NCBI RefSeq assembly: GCF_020379485.1
Contig: NW_026014788.1
Coordinates: 62,001-126,000 of the forward strand
Direction: 5' to 3'
Length of the DNA: 64,000 nt
Source of the DNA: Brassica napus
Taxonomy: Eukaryota > Streptophyta > Magnoliopsida > Brassicales > Brassicaceae
Made by a program: the position numbers and the translations under genes
Part shown: piece by piece, positions 8,815 through 19,330 of the stretch
Position numbering within the stretch: the first letter of the stretch is position 1
How the letters are laid out: every line of letters begins with the position of its first letter
The notes under the pieces: model-generated
The model's database searches: none
What the model was told of the DNA's origin: nothing
The model's input: the letters and a program-made list of their open reading frames with translations, nothing else

Positions 8815-11800
8815 ATGTTCAAGGAGAATGGTAACATCTTTGGGTATTCTTTTGGTGCTAGGGTGGTAGAGAACTATGAGAATCTAACTAGAACTGATAG
8901 GATGCATGAGAGCTTGATAGAAATGGTAAATCAATCTAGGATTGCAAACTTTGCTAGAAATGATCATGCATTCAAACCATCTAGTATCCTTGCGCATATT
9001 GCTAGTTCTCATGACATTAAGCCATTAGTGATTGATTCAGGTGCATCTCATCATATGATAAGTGACACTAGCTTAATTAAAAACATTGTGCCAATGAATG
9101 GAAATGTACTGATTGCTAATGGAGATAAGATTCCTATTAGAGGAATAGGAAGTCTTAAACTATTTGATAAGGAAACTAAAGCTTTTTATATGCCTGAATT
9201 TACATCAAACTTGTTATCTGTTAAGAAATGTGCTACTGATTTGCAATGCAATGTTATATTCAGTCCTAATGATGTGAAGTTTCAGGATATTAAAAGCAGC
9301 AAGATGATTGGAAAGGGAGTGACTAAAGGAGAGCTATATTTACTTGAAGATCTCACTCCTGTTTCTAGATATAGCTGCTCGTTTACTTCTGTTTCTAGTT
9401 CTGGTTTAAGTAAAAATGCATTGTGGCATGCTAGATTAGGACACCCTCATAATAAGGCTTTAAAACTGATGTTGCCAGGTGTTTCCTTTGAGAATAATGA
9501 TTGTGAAGCTTGCATTTTAGGCAAGCATTGTAGAACTGTCTTTACCAAGTCTACTACTGTTTATGAAAAGTGTTTTGATCTTATTCATTCTGATGTTTGG
9601 ACTGCACCTTGCCTATCTAGAGAAAACCATAAGTATTATGTAACTTTCATTGATGAAAAATCCAAATACACCTGGTTAACCTTAATTCCAACCAAAGATA
9701 GGGTACTTGATGCATTTAAAAATTTTCAATCCTATGTGACTAACCATTACAATGCCAAGATAAAGATTTTCAGGTCAGATAATGGAGGAGAGTACACGGG
9801 ACAAGCATTCAAGCTACACCTAGCTCAGCATGGAATTCTTCATCAGACAAGCTGTCCCTATACACCACAACAGAATGGTGTGGCTGAGAGGAAGAACAGG
9901 CATTTGATGGAAGTAGCCAGGTCCATGATGTTTCAATCCAATGTGCCTAAGAAGTTTTGGAGTGATGCTGTTGCTACGGCGTGTTATCTCATCAACAGGA
10001 CACCAACTCTGATCCTTCAAGGACAATCACCATTTGAGGTACTGAATCAGTACAAGCCTTCTCTCGAGCATATGAAGGTCTTTGGGTGTTTGTGTTTTGT
10101 GATGGTGCCTGGAGAGATAAGAAACAAGCTAGAAGCTAAGAGTTCAAAGGCAATGTTCATTGGATACTCATCAAGTCAGAAAGGATACAAGTGCTATGAT
10201 CCTAACACAAGGAGAGTGTTAGTATCTAGAGAAGTGAAGTTTGTTGAAGAGAAAGGATATTATGAGGAACAGATTCAAGAAGACTTGAAGGATCTTACCT
10301 CTGATAGAGCTGAAACCTTGAGGATTATCCTAGAAGGCCTTGGAATCAACATGAATCAAGGACATCAAGGGGGGAGAAGCACTACCCCAGTCCCGGATCA
10401 TCAGACTTCCAACCTTGAGCATGAGGGGGGGAATGAAACAAGAACTCCAAACCGTGAAGAAACAAGTAGAGAAGAGAGTTCTGGCTCTCATGATCAAGCT
10501 GTGGAATCAAATGATCAAGAAGAAGGAGCTGAAGAGAGTCAGCTAAGGGAAGAAGGAGCTGAAGCAAGTCAGCTAGGAGAAGAAAGATCTGAAACAAGTG
10601 TGCTGCCACAAGAAGAACAAGAGATGGCGCAAGAAGGGCCAGTATTGAGAAGAAGTACAAGGCTGAGAAAGGATCCTTCCAGTTGGGTAAACACAAGAGT
10701 GTACTACAATGCCCAAGCTGTGAAGCATCCTACTCAGGCCGTGTGTTCTTTTGCTCAATATCCAGAAGCACATTGCGCATTCATGGTAAACTTGGATGAG
10801 AATCACATTCCAAGAAGCTATGAAGAGGCAATGGAGGATAAGGAATGGAAGGAATCAGTAGGAGCTGAGGCAGGAGCTATGATAAAGAATGATACATGGT
10901 ATGAGAGTGAACTACCAAAAGGGAAGAAAGCTGTGTCTAGTAGATGGATCTTTACAATCAAGTACAAGGCTGATGGGTCGATTGAGAGGAAGAAGACTAG
11001 ACTAGTAGCAAGAGGGTTCACTCAGACATATGGAGAGGATTACATTGAAACATTTGCACCAGTGGCCAAGCTACACACCATTAGGATTGTTTTAAGCTTG
11101 GCTGTGAACCTTGGATGGGGATTGTGGCAAATGGATGTAAAGAATGCATTTCTACAAGGAGAACTTGAGGATGAAGTCTATATGTATCCTCCATCAGGTC
11201 TGGAACATCTAGTGAAGAGAGGGAATGTACTGAGGCTAAAGAAAGCTATTTATGGGTTGAAGCAATCACCAAGAGCTTGGTATAACAAGTTGAGCACAAC
11301 CTTAAACGGCCGAGGCTTCAAGAAGTCAGAGTTGGATCACACTCTCTTTACACTCACGACACCCTCAGGTATGGTTGCTCTCCTTGTGTATGTGGATGAT
11401 ATCATTATCACAGGAAGTGATAAGGAAGGTATCAAAGCAACCAAGGAGTTTCTAAAGTCTATGTTTGAAATCAAAGACTTGGGAGAAATGAAATACTTCC
11501 TTGGAATTGAGATTTGTAGATCCAAGGAAGGTTTGTTCATGTCCCAAAGAAAGTATACACTTGATCTTTTGAAAGGTGCAGGTGCTTATGGAGGCAAGAC
11601 AGCAAGGATGCCAATGGAGGATGGCTACAAAGTACCAAGAGAGGGGGAGATTGAAGACAGCAAGCCATTTCATGATCCTAAACTCTATAGAAAACTTGTT
11701 GGCAAATTGATTTATCTTACCATCACAAGACCTGATATATGCTTTGCTGTGAATCAGGTGAGTCAACACATGCAGCTTCCCAAGGAACATCATTGGCGTA

Positions 11801-12360
11801 TGGTGGAGAGGCTGCTGATGTATCTAAATGGCTCGCCGGATCAAGGGGTTTGGATGGGATGCAATGGAAGCTCAGAAGTGGTGGGCTATTGTGATGCTGA
11901 TTGGGCAGGAGATAGAGCTGATAGGAGATCAACTACCGGCTATTGCACATTCATTGGAGGCAACTTGGTGACTTGGAAGAGCAAGAAGCAGAAGGTGGTG
12001 TCATGTTCAAGTGCTGAAGCTGAGTATAGAGCCATGCTGAAGCTGACAAACGAGTTGGTGTGGATCAAAGGCATCTTGAAGCACTTGGAGATTGATCAAG
12101 CCACTCCAATGACAATGCATTGTGACAATCAAGCTGCCATTCACATTGCATCCAACTCGGTGTTCCATGAGAGAACCAAGCACATTGAGGTTGATTGCCA
12201 CAAGGTGAGACAGATGATTGTGCTTGGAGTGATCTTACCTTGCTATACGAGAAGTGAAGATCAGTTGGCTGATGTGTTCACCAAGGCGGCAAGACAAAAG
12301 ACTATGGAGTCCATTCACATTAGATTGGGACTCATAGATCTTGGGAAGAGAAGGAGCTGA
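8815..12360 (+). CDS. pol: Pol of copia-1: protease, integrase, RT, RNase H
   Basis: 1181 codons from the first Met; the same frame is open from about 8692, so the true product would be a fusion with Gag were it not for the frameshift. Protease active site [11 protein letters not shown] is near residue 73, and the integrase zinc region with [10 protein letters not shown] and [10 protein letters not shown] near 204-237. The integrase DDE triad is in HSDVWTAP (~258), [10 protein letters not shown] (~320) and [10 protein letters not shown] (~355). RT has YVDDIIITG (~860) and RNase [13 protein letters not shown] (~1023) and [10 protein letters not shown]. All catalytic motifs are present, and the C-terminus [11 protein letters not shown] matches copia-3. 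The enzymes copy element RNA into DNA and insert it in the genome. Only the upstream frameshift suggests loss of function. Confidence 0.95.
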   Translation: MFKENGNIFGYSFGARVVENYENLTRTDRMHESLIEMVNQSRIANFARNDHAFKPSSILAHIASSHDIKPLVIDSGASHHMISDTSLIKNIVPMNGNVLIANGDKIPIRGIGSLKLFDKETKAFYMPEFTSNLLSVKKCATDLQCNVIFSPNDVKFQDIKSSKMIGKGVTKGELYLLEDLTPVSRYSCSFTSVSSSGLSKNALWHARLGHPHNKALKLMLPGVSFENNDCEACILGKHCRTVFTKSTTVYEKCFDLIHSDVWTAPCLSRENHKYYVTFIDEKSKYTWLTLIPTKDRVLDAFKNFQSYVTNHYNAKIKIFRSDNGGEYTGQAFKLHLAQHGILHQTSCPYTPQQNGVAERKNRHLMEVARSMMFQSNVPKKFWSDAVATACYLINRTPTLILQGQSPFEVLNQYKPSLEHMKVFGCLCFVMVPGEIRNKLEAKSSKAMFIGYSSSQKGYKCYDPNTRRVLVSREVKFVEEKGYYEEQIQEDLKDLTSDRAETLRIILEGLGINMNQGHQGGRSTTPVPDHQTSNLEHEGGNETRTPNREETSREESSGSHDQAVESNDQEEGAEESQLREEGAEASQLGEERSETSVLPQEEQEMAQEGPVLRRSTRLRKDPSSWVNTRVYYNAQAVKHPTQAVCSFAQYPEAHCAFMVNLDENHIPRSYEEAMEDKEWKESVGAEAGAMIKNDTWYESELPKGKKAVSSRWIFTIKYKADGSIERKKTRLVARGFTQTYGEDYIETFAPVAKLHTIRIVLSLAVNLGWGLWQMDVKNAFLQGELEDEVYMYPPSGLEHLVKRGNVLRLKKAIYGLKQSPRAWYNKLSTTLNGRGFKKSELDHTLFTLTTPSGMVALLVYVDDIIITGSDKEGIKATKEFLKSMFEIKDLGEMKYFLGIEICRSKEGLFMSQRKYTLDLLKGAGAYGGKTARMPMEDGYKVPREGEIEDSKPFHDPKLYRKLVGKLIYLTITRPDICFAVNQVSQHMQLPKEHHWRMVERLLMYLNGSPDQGVWMGCNGSSEVVGYCDADWAGDRADRRSTTGYCTFIGGNLVTWKSKKQKVVSCSSAEAEYRAMLKLTNELVWIKGILKHLEIDQATPMTMHCDNQAAIHIASNSVFHERTKHIEVDCHKVRQMIVLGVILPCYTRSEDQLADVFTKAARQKTMESIHIRLGLIDLGKRRS

Positions 12361-12381
12361 TCCCCTTAGCTGTGAGATCTT

Positions 12382-12446
12382 TACTCTTTTTCCCTCATTA
12401 AGGTTTTATCCCAATGGGTTTTCCTTAGTGAGGTTTTTAATGAGGA
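12382..12446 (+). other. Conserved 3' motif shared with gypsy LTRs
   Basis: Between pol and the polypurine tract lies CTTTTTCCCTCATTAAGG, then TCCCAATGGGTTTTCC, then GGTTTTTAATGAGG. Equivalent strings occur in copia-2 (26443-26505), copia-3 (55193-55256), the CRB-like LTRs (about 18271-18330 and 24053-24114, and reversed at 1803-1862) and the remnant (reversed, about 3628-3691). The CCCAATGGG core is self-complementary and is flanked by AAGG/CCTT, so a small RNA hairpin is possible. Function unknown. Confidence 0.7.
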
Positions 12447-12485
12447 AGATCTCATGGCTGTCCAAGCTTAGGCTTTCACAAAGCT

Positions 12486-12500
12486 AAGCTTGAGGGGGAG
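12486..12500 (+). other. Polypurine tract of copia-1
   Basis: AAGCTTGAGGGGGAG directly before the 3' LTR; identical at 26548-26562 and 55297-55311. It would prime plus-strand DNA synthesis. Confidence 0.9.
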
Positions 12501-13091
12501 TGTTGAGAAGAGTGCACTATAATATGAAGAAGAAGTCCAAGAGGGTGTAGAAGTGTTGAGGAGTTAATAAGCAAGTAAGAGAAGGAGCATGTACGGACAG
12601 ACAGTACGGATAGGGAGAGCAGTACGGACGCAGGCCGTACCAACGACCATCCGCAAGAAGTAACTCGGCCAAGGTGAAATGTAAACAGGCTGGAGTTACT
12701 TTACCTTACTTACCGTGAACCTGAAGTTGAGCTGAACATTAGAAGGATAAGGAGGCGCGTCTGACAGCCTGTCATAGGCTGGAAAGGTAAAGGCATATTC
12801 AAAGATGCCTTACACATGTGGAGACTCTCATTGGAAGGATTCAAATGAGCTCTTAGCTGGTTATTGACCTCACATGCTTTCTACTTTATGTAATCGAAAC
12901 CCTAGTGTCTTAAGCTTCCTATATAAGTGTAAACTCTCTCATTATTAATGTTAAGCAAGTTATGAGTCTCTCTTAGTCTCTCTCTAGTTCTTACTTAGAC
13001 TCTTAATCTCATTTTATACTTTAATCTTCTCTAAATCTCTTCTAATCTTTCCTAAATACTCAGATCACTCTAAACATCACTAAAAGTGATA
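12501..13091 (+). repeat. 3' LTR of copia-1 (591 bp)
   Basis: Matches 6947-7538 except for one G missing in a short G run (AAGGAGGCG against AAGGGAGGCG). It is followed by the GAGAA target duplication and then the satellite. Confidence 0.95.
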
Positions 13092-14996
13092 GAGAATCAC
13101 CGGGAAGCTGAATAAATCTCATAGGAGTTAGGATGAAGAAGCTATCCCACTTTCAAATCAGGTGATCCCAGTTTTCCTGTTTGGGAATATGACAGCTTCT
13201 TTGTCATTCTATCACACCAGGATGAATCGCGATGTAAGAAGCTTGATTTTGATACATAAAGTAGTGGAGAATCACCAGGAAGTCGAATAAATCTCATAGG
13301 AGTTAGGATGAAGAAGCTATCCCACTTTCAAATCAGGTGATCCCAGTTTTCCTGTTTGGGAATATGACAGCTTCTTGTCATTCTAATCAAACCAGGATGA
13401 ATCGCGATGTAAGAAGCTTGATTTTGAAACATAAAGTAGTGGAGAATCACCAGGAAGCTGAATAAATCTCATAGGAGTTAGGATGAAGAAGCTATCCCAC
13501 TTTCAAATCAGGTGATCCCAGTTTTCCTGTTTGGGAATATGACAGCTTCTTTGTCATTCTAATCAAACCAGGATGAATCGCGATGTAAGAAGCTTGATTT
13601 TGATACATAAAGTAGTGGAGAATCACCAGGAAGCTGAATAAATCTCATAGGAGTTAGGATGAAGAAGCTATCCCACTTTCAAATCAGGTGATCCCAGTTT
13701 TCCTGTTTGGGAATATGACAGCTTCTTTGTCATTCTAATCAAACCAGGATGAATCGCGATGTAAGAAGCTTGATTTTGATACATAAAGTAGTGGAGAATC
13801 ACCAGGAAGTGAATAAATCTCATAGGAGTTAGGATGAAGAAGCTATCCCACTTTCAAATCAGGTGATCCCAGTTTTCCTGTTTGGGAATATGACAGCTTC
13901 TTTGTCATTCTAATCAAACCAGGATGAATCGCGATGTAAGAAGCTTGATTTTGATACATAAAGTAGTGGAGAATCACCAGGAAGCTGAATAAATCTCATA
14001 GGAGTTAGGATGAAGAAGCTATCCCACTTTCAAATCAGGTGATCCCAGTTTTCCTGTTTGGGAATATGACAGCTTCTTTGTCATTCTAATCAAACCAGGA
14101 TGAATCGCGATGTAAGAAGCTTGATTTTGAAACATAAAGTAGTGGAGAATCACCAGGAAGCTGAATAAATCTCATAGGAGTTAGGATGAAGAAGCTATCC
14201 CACTTTCAAATCAGGTGATCCCAGTTTTCCTGTTTGGGAATATGACAGCTTCTTTGTCATTCTAATCAAACCAGGATGAATCGCGATGTAAGAAGCTTGA
14301 TTTTGATACATAAAGTAGTGGAGAATCACCAGGAAGCTGAATAAATCTCATAGGAGTTAGGATGAAGAAGCTATCCCACTTTCAAATCAGGTGATCCCAG
14401 TTTTCCTGTTTGGGAATATGACAGCTTCTTTGTCATTCTAATCAAACCAGGATGAATCGCGATGTAAGAAGCTTGATTTTGATACATAAAGTAGTGGAGA
14501 ATCACCAGGAAGCTGAATAAATCTCATAGGAGTTAGGATGAAGAAGCTATCCCACTTTCAAATCAGGTGATCCCAGTTTTCCTGTTTGGGAATATGACAG
14601 CTTCTTTGTCATTCTAATCAAACCAGGATGAATCGCGATGTAAGAAGCTTGATTTTGAACATAAAGTAGTGGAGAATCACCAGGAAGCTGAATAAATCTC
14701 ATAGGAGTTAGGATGAAGAAGCTATCCCACTTTCAAATCAGGTGATCCCAGTTTTCCTGTTTGGGAATATGACAGCTTCTTTGTCATTCTAATCAAACCA
14801 GGATGAATCGCGATGTAAGAAGCTTGATTTTGATACATAAAGTAGTGGAGAATCATCTGGAAGCTGAATAAATCTCATAGGAGTTAGGATGAAGAAGCTA
14901 TCCCACTTTCAAATCAGGTGATCCCAGTTTTCCTGTTTGGGAATATGACAGCTTCTTTGTCATTCTAATCAAACCAGGATTAATCGCGATGTAAGA
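13092..14996 (+). repeat. CentBr satellite block C (about 11 monomers)
   Basis: Continuation of block B after copia-1, same orientation. The first monomers carry changes (CCGGGAAG, TATCACACC, GTCGAATA, a missing T in TTCTTTGTC), and later ones are near consensus with occasional indels (AGGAAGTG, GAACATAAAG, ATCATCTGG). It ends with TAAGA (14992-14996), the target duplication of copia-2. Confidence 0.95.
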
Positions 14997-15480
14997 TATT
15001 GAGATGAAGACCAAGGAGGCTGAGACAGTAACTTTAGAGTTTTACTGTGGTAACTTTATTTTAACCACAGTAACTACTTGGAGAAGTTATCTGATGGGAT
15101 GAGAAGGTAACTTAGTGAAGAGAAGAGAGGAAACTCGACCAAAGAGGATAAGGGAGGTTAAGGAAGGATAAGGGATCACTTTGACAGCCTGTATGATGCT
15201 GGAAAGGAGAAGTTACCTTTATACTAGTGCAAGCATGTGAGAAAGCACAGCCAAGTGATTCAAAAGGAGTTCCAGCCTGTCCTTTGACTACACATGCTTA
15301 ACCATTTCGAATTTCCTTGTTGCTCTCTCTATTAATACTTGTAAACCTCATCAGTTATTAATTGATGGAGTTTTGAGTCTCTCTCTCTTTATTCTCTCAC
15401 TAGAATCTCTTAATCTCTTTAATCTTTTCATCTGATTATCCTGATTGGTTGAATCATGCTCTAATACACAAAAGTGTATA
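14997..15480 (+). repeat. 5' LTR of copia-2 (484 bp)
   Basis: Starts TATTGAGATG and ends AAGTGTATA. Both LTRs start with TA, so the atypical terminus was probably already in the parent copy. It differs from the 3' LTR by three substitutions and one indel. Confidence 0.95.
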
Positions 15481-15493
15481 TGGTATCAGAGCC
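15481..15493 (+). other. Primer-binding site of copia-2
   Basis: TGGTATCAGAGCC directly after the LTR. The leader 15494-15629 carries several short repeats of the type TTCTTGAG/GTGTTCTTG and no gene. Confidence 0.9.
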
Positions 15494-15629
15494 AGGTTGC
15501 TAAAAAGGGGAGAGTGTGATTTCGTTTTTCATAAAATCTGGGTGTTCTTGAGTGTTCTTGAGGGTTCTTGAGTGTTCTTGGTGTTCTTGAGTTCTGGTCT
15601 TTATTATCTGAGTGGTGTGAGATATTCTG

Positions 15630-16700
15630 ATGGATTCAAACTATCTCAACATGGAAATGAAGCACAGATCTAGTACAACCATGGAGCTTGAAGAAGAGAG
15701 GGATGGCGATTGGTCAAGATGGGCAAAAAGAGCTTTGGAAAGCTGTGGGTTATGGAGTAGTCATGGAAAGGGGAAACCTTTCATGGAAATGGCTACTGAA
15801 GAAGGTCAGACAAGAGGTCTGAAGCTGGGAAATGAAGTTGTTCAAGGAAACACTACAAAGAGTGAGATTGAAGCAACTTTAGGCAAGTCCAAGCTTGTGA
15901 GAGTCGTTGAGGACAGAGGGGTGATCCGCGGCTTGAGACAAGGAAAGGATGAGTGTTATCAGCTTGTGGGAAGGCTGAGAGAAGTATGGTCAGAGCTAGA
16001 TGTGGTGAAGACACACACATCAAATCCGAGATGTTGTCAAGAAAGGAGGAAGCAAGATGTGATCTTCAGCTTCCTTATGGAAGAGGTATGTGAGCTTGTT
16101 AAATATACTTGTGATGTGTGGGAAATGAACAGGAAGCCAGAAAGATGGAAGGGAGGTACAAGCTGTAAGAGGGGAAGGTTGAGAAAACTTTCTAAGGAGT
16201 GGTTAATGAAGAGAAGGGCATGGAGAAAGGATAGCGAGTCTGAGCACTTAAGTGACAGGATGAGTGTAATCTTGAAGAGAATCAAGGATGTACTTCAGCA
16301 GATGGTTATAGGAGAGTGTTCATACTCAGCTTACATGGGAGAAACAGTAGGAGACAGTGCGGATATGAGAGGAATGGATACCAAGAGGGCAGATGAGTGT
16401 GTGACAAAGAAGGAATGGGATGAGTTGGTTAAGCATGTGTATGCTTTGGCTACGACCCGGAGTCTGGGTGCTCCTGCCAAAGCATCCACATCTAAACCCA
16501 TCATCATTGACTCTGGAGCAACACACCACATGATCAGTGACAAGAGACTAATCAGTGAGGTTAAAGCAGCAACAGGGAGTGTCATGATAGCCAATGGTAC
16601 CAGGATCCCAATAGAAGGAGTGGGAAACCTCAAGCTGTTTGAAGAAGAACTCCACTGCCTTCTACCTACCTCAGTTTACATCCAATCTAATCTCAGTTAA
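15630..16700 (+). pseudogene. gag: Diverged Gag plus start of protease, copia-2
   Basis: 356 open codons. Only scattered similarity to Gag of copia-1/-3 remains: an N-terminal DWSRWAKRALESCGLW resembling their VWSRMV...GLW segment, and GRLREVWSELDVV with QERRKQDVIFSFL resembling [11 protein letters not shown]...[13 protein letters not shown]. The CCHC zinc knuckle is absent and basic Arg/Lys/Trp-rich sequence stands in its place. The protease motif IIDSGATHHMISD is intact near residue 292. The frame is lost near 16645, where the next segment continues in another frame. The long open frame despite strong divergence is odd: this could be a distinct Gag type, or an old one held open by chance. 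Confidence 0.75.
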
Positions 16701-17490
16701 GAAGGCTACAGTTGATCTGGATTGTCAAGTGGTTTTCAGACCAAATGAAGTTGAGTTCCAGGATTTGAAGACTGGAAGGGTTATTGGCAGAGGAGACAGC
16801 AAGCATCAGCTCTATCATCTCCAAACAACTGAGGCGCCTAGTCCTGTGGAGTCTGTGTGTTTAAGCAGCACAACGGATAGGTGTGATAATCTCACATGGC
16901 ATGCAAGGCTGGGACATCCTCATGCCAAGGCAATTGAACTGATTCTACCAAGTATGGCGTTCAATCACTTGGAGTGTGAAGCTTGTATACTTGGAAAGCA
17001 CTGTAGGACTGTCTTCCCAACATCAGAAACCAGATATGAGAATTGCTTTGATCTGGTGCATTCAGACGTGTGGACAGCTCCCTGTATGTCTAGAGACAGC
17101 CATAAGTACTTTGTGACTTTCATTGATGAGAAGTCCAAGTACACATGGATCACCATGATTCCCTCCAAAGACAGAGTCCTAGAAGCCTTCATGAACTTCC
17201 AAGCATATGTTACTAATCAGTACAATGCCACTGTGAGGATTCTGAGGTCTGATAATGGAGGAGAATACACTAGCAATGCTTTCAAGAGTCATCTTGCAAA
17301 GCATGGGATTGTGCAACAAACTAGCTGTCCTTACACACCACAACAAAATGGGGTGGCTGAGAGGAAGAACAGACATTTGATGGAGGTTGCGAGATCAATC
17401 ATGTTCCACATGAATGTCCCTAAGAGGTTTTGGAGTGATGCTGTTCAGACTGCTTGCTATCTCATCAATAGAGTGCCAACCCGTGTTTGA
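16639..17490 (+). pseudogene. pol: Protease end and integrase of copia-2 (segment 2)
   Basis: 283 codons, +1 relative to the upstream segment, entered after about 16645. They hold the second half of the protease region (AFYLPQFTSNLISVKK), the integrase zinc region ([24 protein letters not shown]) and the catalytic core with [18 protein letters not shown] and [10 protein letters not shown]. All three acidic catalytic residues are present. A TGA appears at 17488-17490 because one T is missing from the run just before it, compared with the paralogues. Confidence 0.9.
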
Positions 17491-18002
17491 AGAAACTGTC
17501 TCCCTTTGAAGTATTGAACAAGGCCAAGCCACACATTGATCATTTGAGAGTCTTTGGGTGCTTATGTTATGTGATGATTCCCGGAGAAAGAAGGAACAAG
17601 CTAGAAGCAAAGAGTACTAAAGCTATGTTCATTGGGTACTCAATCACTCAGAAAGGCTACAAATGTTATGATCCAATAACTAGGAGGGTTATGGTATCTA
17701 GAGAAGTGAAGTTTGTTGAGTCTAAAGGGTATTATGAGGAGAAGAAATGGGAAGACCTAGAGGATCTGTCCCGAGCTCCATCAGAGAAGGCAACAACATT
17801 GAGAGTGTTGTTGGAGAGGCTAGGGATAGGATTATCCCAAGATCAGGAACCAGGAAGAACCGGACCTTCTAATCAAGCTGGAGAAGCGGAGGAACAACCC
17901 CTCTTGATCATGAGAGGGGGAATGGATCTGAATCAGGGGAGCAGGAGCAGAACCAAGAGGATTCAGGTCAGCATGATCAGGAGGAGACACAGGAAGTAGA
18001 GA
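17487..18002 (+). pseudogene. pol: Integrase C-terminal region and linker of copia-2 (segment 3)
   Basis: Continues integrase after the 17480 frameshift ([36 protein letters not shown]). Around 17893 a further 1-bp shift moves the acidic Glu/Gln-rich linker to another frame, so the visible ORF ends at 17999 with an unrelated basic tail. The linker frame reaches 18007 at the GTGAA duplicated on insertion of the nested gypsy element and resumes at 24614. Confidence 0.85.
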
Positions 18003-18007
18003 GTGAA

Positions 18008-18829
18008 TGATATGATCATGGACCGGCACAAGGATGGAGATGAAGAGTTCAAAGACAAATCAAGGGAAGAAGATGATGCCTTAGTCATTCCACCAGGTCC
18101 CATCACTCGCGCCAAAGCTAGAAGACTCAAAGAAGCTGTTGGGAGTCTACTTATGATCTCATGGAAGCAAGAAGACGGCCTTGATGGACGTTTGATCAAT
18201 CAAGACACTCTTATCACCATTCAAGCAATGGTTTCAAACTGATCATCATCTAAGCAAGTTCTTGTGTGTGCTCTTTTCCTAGCCTTTGGTTTTGTCCCAT
18301 TGGGTTTTCCAAAGGAAGGTTTTTAATGAGGCCACAAGTTACTTACATAAACCTTAGATGATGTATCACGGTTCCACCTTAGGTTATTTTTAAACTATGG
18401 TTTTTATTTCATGTTTTAAAACTCTTTTCGAATTTGAATAAGTCTTTAGTCTTTGTTGTAGTTCCAAGGGAGCCTGTTCCCTTTAATGATCTCGAGAATA
18501 TGGAGCCTGTTCCATACTTCTCTATATAAGTGTGTTTGCGTTCTCTCTTTTAATCACAATCCTTTTTCTACAAATCTATCAGATTTCTTTGTTCTCTCTT
18601 TACTTCTCATCAAGTCTTGAGTGAATCTCGTTGGTGTGTCATATCCAACAACTAAGGGTGTCTATTTTGGTGTGTAATATCCAAGCTAGTCATCTAGGAG
18701 TATCAAGGAGCCATTCCGCAACTCTTTGTGTCACCAAACGATCCATCACCTTGATAAACTTGAGTCTCTGATTCGTTTATACAAGGATCTATCCAATTCA
18801 ATCCAAAGAAACATCCTAGGAGTTCATTA
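18008..18829 (+). repeat. 5' LTR of nested CRB-like element (822 bp)
   Basis: Ends TGATATGATC...GTTCATTA. It differs from the 3' LTR by 11 substitutions, an 8-bp segment (TTATCACC, present here and in the 1304-2125 LTR, absent in the 3' LTR) and one A. The first ~235 bp are an open frame for the integrase tail ([16 protein letters not shown]). Confidence 0.95.
18523..18530 (+). promoter_or_regulatory. Candidate TATA box of CRB-like LTR
   Basis: TATATAAG about 300 bp before the end of the LTR, also at 24306-24313 in the 3' LTR and reversed at 1603-1610. It is preceded by GAGCCTGTTCC repeated twice within 40 bp. Confidence 0.6.
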
Positions 18830-18831
18830 AG

Positions 18832-18843
18832 TGGTATCAGAGC
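18832..18843 (+). other. Primer-binding site of nested CRB-like element
   Basis: TGGTATCAGAGC two bases after the LTR end, matching initiator Met tRNA. Confidence 0.9.
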
Positions 18844-19330
18844 TGCTTTGGATTGGGAAGTTTTCGATTTCTCTTCTGTTTCAAATAAACTTTTCAACTT
18901 CTTTGATTACCATTGATAGATCTGCGATCTGTTGTTGTTTCTCGTATCATCTGAGTAGCATATCACCTGATTGCTAATCGTCTGTGTTGAATCCTATTAG
19001 ATCTAAGTGTTCTTATCATATTTTGAATCAAACTCATCCGATCCGTGTGAAGGAAGTAATCGAATCGCTTGATCTGTCGAATCACTTGCTGAATAACTTG
19101 ATTTGTGTTGTTTCTGTGATAGATCTGTTCTTATTTGTCTTGAATCTGATCTGCATAAATCCAAAATTGATAGATCTAATCTTAGTCTTGTCGATTTGAA
19201 TTCTCTAATCCGTGATCTGCAAGTTTTCTATCTTTTGAATCTTTTGAAAGTTGTTTCCGCGTCGACTAATTGTTCTGATTTGATTCTTGTGAACATCTTA
19301 CTTGTTTGAGTGTTTTCTGAATCAGGTACC

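Larger units (their letters stand above)
6947..13091 (+). mobile_element. Ty1/copia retrotransposon copia-1, full length, very young
   Basis: The element is 6145 bp, with GAGAA duplicated on each side (6942-6946 and 13092-13096). LTRs at 6947-7538 and 12501-13091 differ, as far as I can see, by one 1-bp indel. A primer-binding site follows the 5' LTR and a polypurine tract precedes the 3' LTR. The gene order protease, integrase, reverse transcriptase, RNase H marks the copia superfamily. The polyprotein is split by one frameshift between Gag and protease. The leader 7552-7786 and trailer 12361-12485 hold no gene. Clade not assigned. Confidence 0.95.

Noticed and set aside
18003..18242. Stand-alone 79-codon gene in the 5' LTR
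   Set aside because: It is the LTR copy of the integrase tail that is attached to pol only at the 3' LTR; no separate gene is needed to explain it.
19310..19330. Upstream start (MFSESGT) for Gag of the CRB-like element
   Set aside because: The ATG at 19331 is shared with the inverted copy at 802 and begins the charged N-terminus; the upstream codons belong to the leader, and the frame there is opened by a non-ATG codon.
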